Of a DNA stretch of 64,000 nt, positions 51,814-62,447 are shown piece after piece; the first letter of the stretch is position 1, and each line of letters opens with the position of its first letter. The stretch spans positions 395,501-459,500 of the forward strand of contig JAWRVZ010000074.1 of the NCBI GenBank assembly GCA_037043235.1, written 5' to 3'. The position numbers were made by a program, and so were the translations under genes. The DNA comes from Rhodeus uyekii. Its lineage: Eukaryota; Chordata; Actinopteri; Cypriniformes; Acheilognathidae. The notes below the pieces were generated by a model. It was not told the DNA's origin, searched no databases, and was given only the letters and a program-made list of their open reading frames with translations.

Positions 51814-52154
51814 TGTCACAGTCCTGTCATGATCCTCTTGTTTTGTCCCTCATGTGTTCCCGTAGCTGTCTTGTTAGATTGATCACTCATTTTAGTTTTG
51901 CCACCTGTTTGTAATTTCCTTGTGTATTTAAACCTCCATGTGCATCATGTCTTTGTCAGTCGTTGAATGTGAGTCGATGTTACTTCCGAGTGTGTGGATG
52001 TTTCCTGAATGTTTCTCCTGTGGAGTTTTGCACCCTCGCGTGCCTTTTGTTTTGCCTTTTTGAATTAAAGTATTTCTGTTGATTCATCCTTGTCTCCGAG
52101 TTCTCTCCGCATCGCACACTAACGCAGTGGTAGCGCTAACGGACCGCACGTGTA
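51814..52154 (+). repeat. 3' LTR
   Basis: Matches the 5' LTR with scattered substitutions through GCTAACGGACCGCA, after which the last bases differ (CGTGTAA). Confidence 0.85.
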
Positions 52155-52837
52155 ATGGCCTCAAATAATTAGTTAATTTGTTTAATGTCCTTGTTTATTA
52201 TAGAGAATTTACACTACACAAGACTTTTTTGTGGCCAAGAGTTGATGCTTCAAAATGATGAGGAAATCATCCTGCCAATTGGTTTACATTTTATTAAACG
52301 CGTTTTTGTTTAGAAAGGCAACATGCGAATAGGCATGAATGGTCATGAATAATGCTGTGATACACACCTGAAAAGATGATGAACCAAATAATTTTCTTTG
52401 TTTTTTTTAAATTTTTTATTTAGAATATAGTTAACAATATAAATAAGAGTCAAAGGCACATTTTTGTACAGAGTTATACCTGGAATTAAATCCTGTTCGA
52501 AGATGTAAGTGAACATCACATATCTGGAATTTCCCAGGTATTTTGTGTTTCTATGCACTGGAGAATTTTTGTGTTTACCATTCATGTAGAATATGTAAAA
52601 TGTGGGCCAGTATCTGGTCACTGTGATTCTCAAATCTGTGAGCATGCTGGTGACAGGATCATAACAGCTATTGTATTAACGTTAATATAATGTCCACTCT
52701 CAACAGAAAACATTTTTTTTTTGTGATTTAATTTTTTTTAAATTGTATTATTGCACTGCATGTGAACAAAATGTTGTATTAATATAATATATTATAACTA
52801 TATTATATATGAATAATGAATATGAATATATAAATAT
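52155..52837. other. AT-rich, no recognised gene
   Basis: Only short frames. TA-rich between 52780 and 52837, where the next LTR begins. Confidence 0.5.
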
Positions 52838-53282
52838 TGTCACAGTCTCGCCGTGTCTCATCACATTCCTCCTGTGTGTCCCTTCTATATTTCTGTAGAT
52901 TGTCATGTTAACCACTACCCCTCATTTGTTGTTGCCAGGTGCTCCTCGTTTCCCCATCTATTTATACCTTCATGTTCTCCATTGTCTTTGTCGATCGTTG
53001 ACGTTATGTGTGCCTAGTATATGGATGTTCCTTGGACCAGTGTTTGCACTGCTAAGTGCCGTTTTTGTTTCCGTTTGTTATTACAGTGTTTTCTGTTTGA
53101 TGCTCCGTGTTCTCCTCATCTCTCTCCACATCGCATGCCAGCTCCTTGCTAACAGAATGATCGACCAGGTTGGTTGCCTAAAAAGACTTTTTCTAAAGAA
53201 AAAAAAAGATGGATTTCCCAGAGGTGGCTCTGCTGTTGTTGGAGCAGAAGGACCGCCTGCTGGAACTCCATAACCAGGAGTG
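52838..53282 (+). mobile_element. LTR plus leader and gag start of a related element
   Basis: An LTR from TGTCACAGTCTCGCC (52838) to CTTGCTAACA (53154) is followed by GAATGATCGACCAGG, a leader, and ATG at 53209 opening MDFPEVALLLLEQKDRLLEL. This is clearly homologous to the gag start at 50624. The fragment ends near 53282, next to a DIRS end. Confidence 0.8.
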
Positions 53283-53305
53283 TTGTGCTCCATGATACAT
53301 TGATA

Positions 53306-53392
53306 TATAAGCGTTCCCATTGCGTTTTTTAATGCAGCATCTCATTCCCTCTTCAGGAAACAATGATTACATACGTAACCGAGACATTTCTT
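53306..53392 (+). mobile_element. DIRS terminal scrap
   Basis: GCGTTCCCATTGCGTTTTTT, ATGCAGCATCTCATTCC and ATTACATACGTAACCGAGAC follow the order of 2268-2342. Only the 3' terminal block is left. Confidence 0.75.
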
Positions 53393-54051
53393 TTTTTCTT
53401 TTTAAAATTGTAATACCATTTTCAAAATGTACTTCATTTCAGTTAAAATCAGTATGATTTTATTAATATATATTTTAGTTTCAGTTTTAGTAATTATAAC
53501 TAACATTACTTGCTTGGTATAATCAACTGCAGAATCAAATCAGAGCCTACCAAGAGAATGGTTATGTTTTTACTTTAGTTTTAGTTTTTATTATATGATA
53601 ATACCATTTAAATAAAATACAATAACCCATCAATTTCAGCCATTTACAACTTCATCCTCTCCACGTGTTAATGTGTGACTGTACAAATGCATATCTTTTG
53701 AACCTTGAAGAGATGACAAGAGACAATTGACTCTGTGAAACAATTCCCAGACAGTGGACTGTAGAGGGAATAAGCCCATTAGTCTGTGGAGCTGACACAA
53801 ACATTTTCATGTTTGCTATGCCCAATCTCCTCATAAAAAGGGATAGTGGAAAAAAAGAGAGAGACAGACAGAGCACTTTCTTCTTTGATGCAATTGTTAA
53901 CCAGAAGAGAACAGTTACAAGCTCATGCCTATTTAATTGTCTGCCAAATATTCGAAATCCATAGAAGAGTGACGGAGGGATTTAGCATAAGGTGAAATTG
54001 AGTTTAAGTGTGAATAAATAATTCCCTGCAGCTCCACAGTAAACAGACATA
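53393..54051. other. AT-rich, no recognised gene
   Basis: No coding or repeat structure that I can name. Short frames on both strands look random. Confidence 0.5.
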
Positions 54052-54720
54052 TCTAGCACTAAATGGTTTAATGCCCCAGTACTTGAGCGAGCTCTTAACA
54101 CATTATAGTCCTTCATGCCTATTGCGATCTCAAAATTCTGGCAAGTTGATACTATATACCTAGAATATCATCAGGCAAAATCAGGCAGTCTATTTTTTTC
54201 CTATTTAGCACTTAAACTCTGGAACAGTCTTCCTAGCATTGTTTGGGAAGCTCACTCTGTAAATTTAAATCTATACTAAAGACACATCTCTTCAACCGGG
54301 CATACACAGCACATTTTAAATTTGTGTAATTCAAATAATTTAAAATGGTTGTTAGGATGCATAATTTAGGTCAGCCAGAACCGAAAACATTTCCCATAAC
54401 ACCTGACACTGTGACTCTACCAAACCCAAGCCTATTAAGGAACCCCTCATTAATAGCCAGTCTCACAGATCCTCAAAAAAAAAAAAAACATACTGGTCTC
54501 CATACTGGTGTGATGATTTTGATCTCCAGCCATGGAACGGAATTAAATATTTTGAAAGTCCCAATCTCAGTCTGACTTCAGACGTGAAATGCTGTCTAAA
54601 TCATAATAATGCACTGTTTATTTGTTGGTTCCCCAACGGAGCCTGGTTTCTTGCAAGGAAATACTGGTTTCTTTGAAACAATCTCTATTGTTTAAAACAC
54701 TATATAAATAAAGGTGACTC
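54052..54720 (+). mobile_element. L2-clade LINE 3' fragment
   Basis: It starts in the RT C-terminus (GCACTAAATGGTTTAATGCC) and runs through the GGTCAGCCAGAACCG block and GAGCCTGGTTTCTTGCAAGG to ACTATATAAATAAAGGTGAC. It has several deletions compared with 48160-49108, including most of the 3' UTR middle. Confidence 0.85.
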
Positions 54721-56887
54721 ATATTTCACATTAATAATCCAACATTTCACCACCATTCTTGGTCTCATAAACTGCATTCTAATGATTTCTAACCTTTGGA
54801 TGTGTATAGTTGTGTACAATTGACCAAGAGAAAAATTTCACCTGTAAAAAATAGTTCTAGATCATATTTCACCCAAAAATCTAAATAAAGACAACATAAA
54901 TTGAATTTTGCTTATATTTTCCACTTTAAATGTTCATTACTGTAGTGTGAAAAACCCCAATGTGTAATAGTATACAAAATATATATTATTGCAAGACATT
55001 TATAAACTGTGGTAATATTTGTCGGGCTGAATTTAATTAATCTGATTTCAATAAACTCATCTCATTTCGACTCACCTACACCTCTTGACGGTTTACGGCA
55101 TCCCTCCACCACCCCGACTCCTCACACTTAATCATTCCAATCAAAGTCAGGATACGGGGGGAGTGCTCCAGGTTCGGGCTAAATACCGAGCTTGGAGCCC
55201 TCTCCTCGGACAGCACGCCAAATACGCTTACCATTTACTGTTCCTGAATCATTTGTAAGTGTGAACTAATGAATTAAAGGTTTGTATCGAGAATCAAAGG
55301 TGTTTTTTATTGTATACTGCTAAATCTCTGCTGTTAGTTGGTGCACATATGCCTTTTGTTGTTAGCAAACATATACAGTGTATGTACATTTTTATAGCAT
55401 GCTGTGGGGACGATTCGGAAATCCATTGCCGCTTGTATATATTATTATTTTATTTTTCTTATTTGTACCTATATTCTTTTCTTTGTCTTAATTTTCATAT
55501 GTTTCTTTGTCTTATTTTTCATATGTTCTTTTCCCTTTCTTATTTGAATGATTTGTAAAGAGTGATTTATAATCAAGTTAGGGATTTTTATTAATTAAAA
55601 CCTTTCTTTACTCTTCTGTATTTTTCCATCGAGTAAGGACGAATATTGTCAGCACTTCTCAACAGATAGAGAATGTTATCAGAATGTTTTGGTTTATAGT
55701 TGGAGCCTGAGCCGAGTTCAGCCTTGGAGAAGCTGTGTATTTGTGTGTGTGCGTTAATATGGTCTGTATTGGTGAGGTGATTAACTGGCACCATCAGGAG
55801 ACGGAATGACTTGCTGTTCTCGATGAGCCACGTCACGAACCCGTAAACCATGTGATCAACGAAGATATGCTTCAGACTGTCTGCTCTTGTGTGGAAAATT
55901 ACTAGCTTTGTTTATCTTTCTTTCTTTCTTTCTTAGCCAATCAGAATCATTTAAACGTCATCATTGACGTAGTTAGCACCCTCTGTTAGAGTATAATTGC
56001 TGTAACAATGTTATTGTAAGGGGGGCGGCCTACAAACTCCTTGTGAGACCTGAAGCTGGGTTCTGCTGATGAAACTGCAAACTAAACTTCACTAAAATTT
56101 CTTCTATTGACTGCACTTCTGACTCCTGGTCTTCATTCAACATATCTGGTCCTCGGGTCTTAACTGTAAATCCCCTACAATGCCGATCGCTTCATCAAAT
56201 AAATTGCCATATTGGGTGTTGGTTATCTCGCTAATCGGTTATCTCAATGCTTTTTTGCAACCCCCAAGGCCGTCGACATAACCGAACTCCACTGTATATT
56301 ATATTATACAAATTTAGCTAAACATTTCAGGGAAATTACTCTCAGATTTATCTGAGCAGTCTTCCTTTTTGATCCATGGATTTATTGAAAACTATGATTT
56401 GTATTTTAAAAATGTATAGATGACAAGGTGTGCAATATAGAGTTATAGATAAAAAGTTACATCTAAATATTTAACTCTGCTTGGTTGGAAGTTGTACATT
56501 ACAACTATTTAATGCACAGGCAATATCTGTCATGATTTCCATGTCTTTGTTCATAAACTTCTATATTGATGTTGATATTCTTTTGTCTTGGATTGCCTGT
56601 GTTTACTTCCAATATGGAAGACATCACATCTCCTTTCCGTGTTCAGGTTAATTTTCCTGGTACTTGAAGCTACCCTGGATACAAGTGCTTTTGTTTCAGC
56701 CTTGCGAGTGGATTCATTACAGTTTGCTCGCACAGAAACAACGCTGGTCATCAGGATATTTAAAATATAATAAATAACGACAGCAAAAGTTTTGTTTAAA
56801 CGTAACAGACACCATGCAGTGCTTTAGTGATGTATACATGTTTAAACAATGGGTGTTTTTATTTTTACTTCGAATTTGAAATTTAAT
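54721..56887. other. Unassigned DNA with scattered repeat scraps
   Basis: A GC-richer island (55070-55215, GGATACGGGGGGAGTGCTCC) lies in AT-rich sequence. The block 55318-55405 repeats 34010-34095. At 56225-56292 GGTTATCTCGCTAATCGG and CATAACCGAACTCCACTGTA look like a Tigger/mariner end. No gene is recognised. Confidence 0.45.
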
Positions 56888-57038
56888 TGAGACAAAAACA
56901 CAAACAGACACACACACACACACACACACACAAACAAGCAGACACAAACAAACAAACAAACAAACAAACAAACAGACACACACATACACAAACAGACACA
57001 CACACATACACAAACAAACAAACAAACAAACAGACAGA

Positions 57039-57078
<40 letters not shown>

Positions 57079-57300
57079 AGCAAGCAGACACTCACACACA
57101 TGTATGCACACAAAAAAAACAAAAAACAGACACACACACACACACACACACACACGCAAAGATAGATACATACAAACAAACAAATACACACACACACACA
57201 CACACACACACATGCATGCAATCAAAACAGACAGACACACAAACAAACAAACAGACACGAAAATGCAGGCAATTTCGACACACGCACAGACACACGCACA
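56888..57300. repeat. Compound microsatellite (CA)n and (ACAA)n
   Basis: Alternating blocks of CACACA and AAACAAAC with GACA punctuation over about 400 bp. Every frame is open on both strands, which creates spurious cysteine/valine- or threonine/histidine-rich frames. Confidence 0.97.
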
Positions 57301-58999
57301 CCTTTTGGGACAAAAGCAAACAATTTATGCAAAAACTGTGTTCTTGTATAGTAAATCTACACAAACCCCATAGTCATATACACGTTAAACAACCCACGGA
57401 TGAGAAAAATGTAAGACTCTACTCTATTATATCTTTTGCTTGTTAATGGTATAAAGTGTTGTAGAAGTAAAAGGTGATGACTTATATTCAGTATATTTTT
57501 AAAATCATAAACAGAAATGCTGTGTTTTGATTTCTAAGTGATCAAATTAGGTATGCTTAAGGATTAAAATAATGTTTTTTTTTTTTCTTTCTGAAAACAT
57601 TGTGTTAGCTGTATATGTTTGTAAACTTATAATGCGCGTGCGGTTTTGCAGATTTGGTCTGAAGATCCGGTATATGAGTGAATGTTTCACTGAGTGGGGC
57701 CTCGAAAACTACTTCTATTGTGTAAACATTTTTTAAAAGTGTAAGATTTAAAACGTTTAGGTAAGATGTCTGTAAAGTAGTTTAGGTAAACTTGTGATTC
57801 GTATAACGCATTTGTGAGAAAGTAATTTTACATAATATATTTTCAATAATCTTAATGTACAACAGTCTGATTAATTCGCTAATCAGAGGTTTGTAACAAA
57901 ACTATTAAATATGACTAAGTTTTCTCTAGTATTAAATAACTAAATGTTAAAACATTAAACTTTTTAGTATGCAATCTGAAGATGAATCAAAACAGTATAA
58001 AAACATTTTCCATCACTATAAGAGCTAAGAGGAACCTTTATTTAATACATGGATTAAAATCTTAAATTGCTTTTGTTTTTGCAGTATAAACTCAAGTTCT
58101 GTTCGCAGAGGTGTCGACTTACAACATGCTTTTGCTTTTGTTTGTTTTGTGACTCTGTTGAACATGGATGTAATTAATTTGAAGCATAATAAAGTATAAT
58201 AAAATATATATTTATACTCATTTTCAAGACTCATTTTAAATCTTTAAATCAACATTTTCCATATTACTCAGGTATTTTATAGTGAAGTGAATGAAGAATT
58301 AATTATTTTATTGGAATGCCTCATTTGAACAAGGCATACTTTTTTAAGTATTTCAGGAGAACTGTTGTGTGCTGCATGACTGTTAACAAACAGGCCATCA
58401 GACCCTCAACTGCATCACAGTGGGAGATGGATAGTAGAAAAACCAGGGATCGGATGTCTGGGCCCTTATCATTGCTAAAATGCAAACAGAGTCTTTTCTT
58501 CTTCTGGTAGGTAAACCACAGTCTCTGCCTTCAGTTTTTAGATCAAACAAAACTGATTTTGATGCTGGGTGTTAACAATGTTGCTTGGGTTACTTTCCCC
58601 ACAGACAATCAAAGAAACAATCATGACCCCCAACCGCTTTCCCCCCACCAGACTGGATGGAGCCAGAAGACAGGAGAGGAGCAGCACCATTTCAATGGCA
58701 CTCTGGTTAAGATCCATCCATCATCATATATCAAACCATAAAATCATCTGTACCTTTCTTTGATTGACACTCTGACTTGCCTGTCTGTGACGCTAAGTTG
58801 ACTTTGACAGTCAGCGAGCAACCAATCAGGGGCAACAACACACACACATTTAACTCCTAAACACCTGTCTGTCAAACATTCACCGGATTGTTTGAGTGGC
58901 AGGTGGACAGCCAGCCGGACACAGGGTACAGCCATAAATTACGGCCATAAATCACACCATAAATTAGGCCATAAATCATTTTTGAGACAAGCTGTATTA
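57301..58999. other. Mostly unassigned DNA
   Basis: No firm gene. 58316-58510 and 58559-58741 hold short frames, the second preceded by a splice-acceptor-like TTTCCCCACAG at 58596. At 58930-58980 there are four 12-13-bp units with CCATAAAT. Confidence 0.4.
58930..58980. repeat. Short tandem repeat, 12-13-bp unit, four copies
   Basis: GCCATAAATTAC, GGCCATAAATCAC, ACCATAAATTAG and GCCATAAATCAT follow one another. Confidence 0.8.
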
Positions 59000-59690
59000 T
59001 ATAACTACTAACACTTATAAAACTCAGATGGCAGACCATCTAGTCCTGGAGCTTTCAAAGCTTTTCGGAGCTGACGAAAGGCCTTTTACAGCTTTTGTTA
59101 CTTGGTATGTTATTGGTAAGTCAATGATCTCCTTTTGCTCAATAGTCAGTTTCTTTAACCATGAAAATAATTCATCTTTACATTTAGGATCTGTGACATC
59201 GGCATTATACAAATCAGAATAAAAATCAACAGCAATTTTTCTCATTTTATTGGAGTCATAAGTAACGACACCTTCATCATTTCTCAAACCCACCATTCAG
59301 TTTCCATGATTGGACTTTTGTTCTAAATTTAAAAAAAATAATTTTGTGGGTCCATCAATGTCTCTGTTTTGAATAAAACGTCCCCTAACAAGGGCAGCTT
59401 TCACTTTATCGTCCAGTAAAGAGTTTAGCTGATTCGTTTCCAGATCAAGTTCGCTCCTCTCCATCATTTTCTCCTCTATCTCAGAGATTTAGTTCTCCAA
59501 ATCTTGAATCCTGGTCCTTGATACTCTTTTTGAGTGTGATGAATATTGTTGACAAAATACTCTAATTTGCACTTTTCCAATGTCCCACCATTGTTTAATA
59601 TTACTATAATTTACTATTTGGTTTTGCCATGTTTCCCAAAACATGCACGCAAGATTGTTTAAACACCTCATCACCGCCAAAGCGGCAGCG
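59000..59690 (-). pseudogene. L1/Tx1 ORF2, linker and RT N-terminal fragment
   Basis: The minus strand reads FWETWQNQIVNYSNIKQWWD, IGKVQIRVFCQQYSSHSKR, then a stop, AALVRGRFIQNRDIDGPTKL-like residues, and MVGLRNDEGVVTYDSNKMRK followed by FYSDLYNADVTDPKCKDEL. This WWDIGKVQIR...CQQY and ...DFYSDLY order is that of the endonuclease-RT linker in L1/Tx1-type elements. It ends before the polymerase motifs. Stops near 59490 and 59297 break it. Confidence 0.75.
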
Positions 59691-59696
59691 TCACAG

Positions 59697-60642
59697 CTGC
59701 TCGCGGACCGGTCCGTGAGGGAGGGAGGGGGACCGGGGGGGGGGGGCCGAACAGAACAATGAACATAAGTCCAAAACTTAGAAAGTCCATGGTGGTGCAG
59801 GAGGGATCAGGGGCCAGGCAGAGGGAGGTGTCCAGGGGTGAGCAGGCGGGATCAGGGGCCAGGCACCCGAGTCAATCCATGGTGGAGCCGATGGACCTAG
59901 GAACCCGAGTGCCGCCGCTGGCTCCGGAGGCCGAGGAGGAGCTGGAGTGACGGGGAGGGAAGAGCCGGCCGACGCCGCAGGAGGAGGCCAGGCGACGACC
60001 GACCAAGGTGACACCGGGAGGACGAGGGAGCCCCTTAGGAGAGGTAAGGCTGAGGGATATCGCTGGGGCTGAGGGGGTGAGGAGTGGAGACACTTCACCA
60101 CCCTTTCCATCCAGCCCAGGCGGTGGTGTCTGGACAATTCCCGGAGAGATGGTGATTTGTCACCCCGACCCTGAACAGCGCCTTGATGGTATGGTCCGGT
60201 AGCGGAGCCCGGCAGGCGACCAAAGAAAATTCCAGCACGAACTGGCTGAAGTGCCAGTCTTTCCTTTGGGTGATTGACAGAAGTTAATTCTCAAAATCCA
60301 TCTTTGGAAAAGTCTTTAGAGGCGACTTAACCTGGTCTATAGTTCTGTCACAATAGAGTAGCTGGTGTGTGATGCGGAGACAGGCGCGGAACACGGAATC
60401 CAAACAGAAACACTTTAATTATGGAAACTAGGAAGCACACGGGGGTGCAAAACACGGGAGTAGTACATCCACACGGTGACAATTGAAACGTTAACCACAG
60501 ACAATGACACTGGAGCACATGAGGGTTTAAATACACTAGGAAAATACAAACAGGTGGAGAAACTAAACGGGTAATCAAACTAACAAGACAGCTACGGCAA
60601 CACATGAGGGACAAACATAATGATCTAGACCAGACTGTGACA
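59697..60642 (-). mobile_element. LTR element with proline-rich interior, 3' LTR missing
   Basis: On the minus strand the 5' LTR runs 60642 (TGTCACAGTCTGGTC) to 60346 (ATTGTGACA), followed by a leader (TATAGACCAGG) and ATGGATTTTGAG near 60300. The interior then encodes repeated WPLIPPAPPWT-like units (59760-59900) and ends with a pyrimidine/purine-rich tract near 59720. It is the same family design as 50196-52154. The 3' LTR is deleted at the LINE junction. Confidence 0.8.
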
Positions 60643-60654
60643 CACATCTCCTGA

Positions 60655-61035
60655 ATGAAGAGCTTTTAAAACATGACCCAACTTCTCAAATAGAAGAACT
60701 CTTTCTGGTCCACTATTAGGGGCATGCATGTTAACGAAAAGAAAATTAAAATTACATATTTCAGCTCTAACTAAAAAGTAATCTTCCAGGCTCTACATCA
60801 TATATGGACAGGATTTTTACTTTTAACATGGGATTAAATAAGATGGCGACTCCTGCGCTAACGTTAGATCCATGACTTCCCTTCCACCACAACCCCAATT
60901 CACACTCATTACTAATATCACTGTGGGTTTCTTGGAGAAAACTTACTACAATATTCTTAACATTAAAATACTCAGATACTAACACCTGCTTTTTCTTGTC
61001 CCTCAAGCCATTCACATTTAGAGAGCCCATCCTAA
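60655..61035 (-). pseudogene. L1/Tx1 ORF2 endonuclease N-terminal fragment
   Basis: It opens RMGSLNVNGLRDKKKQVLVS and contains FLQETHSDISNECELGLWWK (catalytic Glu of the APE-like endonuclease) and NVSAGVAILFNPMLKVKILS. A frameshift near 60767 follows, then VNMHAPNSGPERVLLFEKLG-like residues toward 60655. The central DFN region is lost at the LTR insertion. Confidence 0.8.
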
Positions 61036-61103
61036 GATACTCCATGAGAAAGAGAGAGTAGAAAGAACAGCAGAAGAAAAGGAAAAATAGACACAGATAC
61101 ATG

Positions 61104-61486
61104 AGTCCCAGCGTCCTCATATGAGGACAAAAATGTTTTTTGCCTCTTGACACATGGAAAGTCAATTCTGTGAAACAGACCGTTTGGCCACCTTTAGATA
61201 GAGTGCCCACGCCATCTGGTGGTCATTTTACAACATTACATCCCTGTCAGTGAGAAAAATACCCCCCCGAAAATCAGAAAAAAACGCTCCAATCAAAAAT
61301 CCCTAGATTACGAAATAAAAATGATCCAGGTAAAAAATCGATTCAAATTATATGAACGAAACCAATTCATTTATGTACAAAAGAGTCTCTATTATCATGT
61401 GAGCATTGAAATTTGACATATTTTAGCAATCATAGCTTTCAAAAACATCAGAGAATGTGATGTACTCATATGAGGACACTGGGACT
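61104..61486. mobile_element. MITE, 383 bp, AGTCCCAG ends
   Basis: AGTCCCAGCGTCCTCATATG at 61104 and, inverted, CATATGAGGACACTGGGACT ending 61486. The interior is A-rich with no coding capacity. It sits between ORF1 and ORF2 of the LINE. Confidence 0.75.
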
Positions 61487-61578
61487 ATATTAAGTTATTT
61501 TGTCTTCCACGTGGTTAGCTGAACATAGATAAACATGGGAATATTTAGCCCGTGTTTTTGGCTAAAAATAACTTTTGC

Positions 61579-61812
61579 CCATGTGTGTGTGTGTATGTGT
61601 GTGTGTAAGTGTGTATGTGTGTGCATGCACATGCACATATACACAATAGATGTCGTTTTTTCAATGAAAATGCATCCATCTAAATATTTGCTTGTGTGTG
61701 TGTGCGTGTGTGTGTGTGTGTGTGTGTGCGTGCGCATCCGTGTGCGCGCGCATCCCCACGTGCACACGCGTGCGCGCGCATCTGCACGTGTGTATGTGTG
61801 TGAGTAGACAAT
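61579..61812. repeat. (TG)n-rich microsatellite with GC-alternating segment
   Basis: GTGTGTGT blocks at 61581-61635 and 61690-61732, then alternating CGTGCGCGCGC to about 61785. The alternating purine-pyrimidine stretch could favour Z-DNA. It begins where LINE ORF1 breaks off. Confidence 0.92.
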
Positions 61813-61818
61813 TACTTT

Positions 61819-62108
61819 GTTTCCAATGAACGGAGGGATGTTTGAAATGATCACTTTAGTTGCCGGAGCAAACAGCGGGGAAGTGTTGACGAAAACTCCT
61901 TTCACCCACAGCCCGTTTTCAATAACCTCTTTGACCAAAACTTCAGTTTTAAGAAATACAACTACAGCTTTGTTATTCGTGAAGCCGACATATTTCATAT
62001 CTTTTCACCAACTGCTAATAAAACATCCTCATTCGTAGCAGTCGCCTCTGTCACACATCTGAACCCATGGCGGAAAAATAATGGTGTCTTTCCACCTGTG
62101 GACGCCAT
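61819..62108 (-). pseudogene. L1/Tx1 ORF1 N-terminal fragment
   Basis: ATG at 62108 opens MASTGGKTPLFFRHGFRCV and continues EDVLLAVGEKMKYVGFTNNK, AVVVFLKTEVLVKEVIENGL, and ATKVIISNIPPFIGNK before running into the CA microsatellite. This is the RNA-binding-like N-terminal domain of ORF1 found in Tx1-type LINEs. The zinc-knuckle C-terminus is missing. The start codon context fits, and the frame is intact over about 95 codons. Confidence 0.75.
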
Positions 62109-62447
62109 ACCTGACGCCAGGTGACCCGTGCAAAAGCACGGCACACACTAACACTACAAAATAAAAAAAATAAAAGAGGGGGAAAATAAACATAAAAATG
62201 GAAAATCGTGCTCGACAAAGAAGCACTCTCACACACGCAAGTCCAATACTCTGTGTTAGTTTTTGGGTTTTATCCCAGATTAGAACAACATCAGTTGTTA
62301 TGCAAGTCCACTTCTTCACTTTTTTATCTTTTCAAACAAGAAAGTATCACTTTCAAAGCTGTAAATAGCAATTTAAACATGAAAAACTCACAATCAAATA
62401 ATCTGTAGTGTATAGCATCAAAGTGAAATCATCTGTTACACTCAAAG

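Larger units (their letters stand above)
50196..52154 (+). mobile_element. LTR retrotransposon with two LTRs and a proline-rich interior
   Basis: LTRs at 50196-50543 and 51814-52154 both begin TGTCACAGTCCTGTCATGAT and are nearly identical. A purine-rich tract (GGGAGGGGGAGC, 51800-51810) lies directly before the 3' LTR. The interior is only about 1.27 kb: a short gag-like start (50624), tandem 27-31-bp repeats, and a proline/tryptophan-rich stretch. There is no protease, RT or integrase, so the element is non-autonomous. No matching 5-bp TSD is seen. Confidence 0.85.
59000..62220 (-). mobile_element. L1/Tx1-like LINE, multiply interrupted
   Basis: On the minus strand the pieces are the ORF1 start (62108-61819), a TG/CA microsatellite, a MITE (61104-61486), the ORF2 endonuclease (about 61035-60655), an LTR element (59697-60642) and the RT N-terminal region (59690-59000). 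About 130 residues of endonuclease are missing across the LTR insertion. The 3' half of the LINE is absent. Confidence 0.8.

Noticed and set aside
56717..57258. Long cysteine/valine-rich or threonine/histidine-rich reading frames
   Set aside because: They are translations of the CA/ACAA microsatellite, open in all frames because of base composition.
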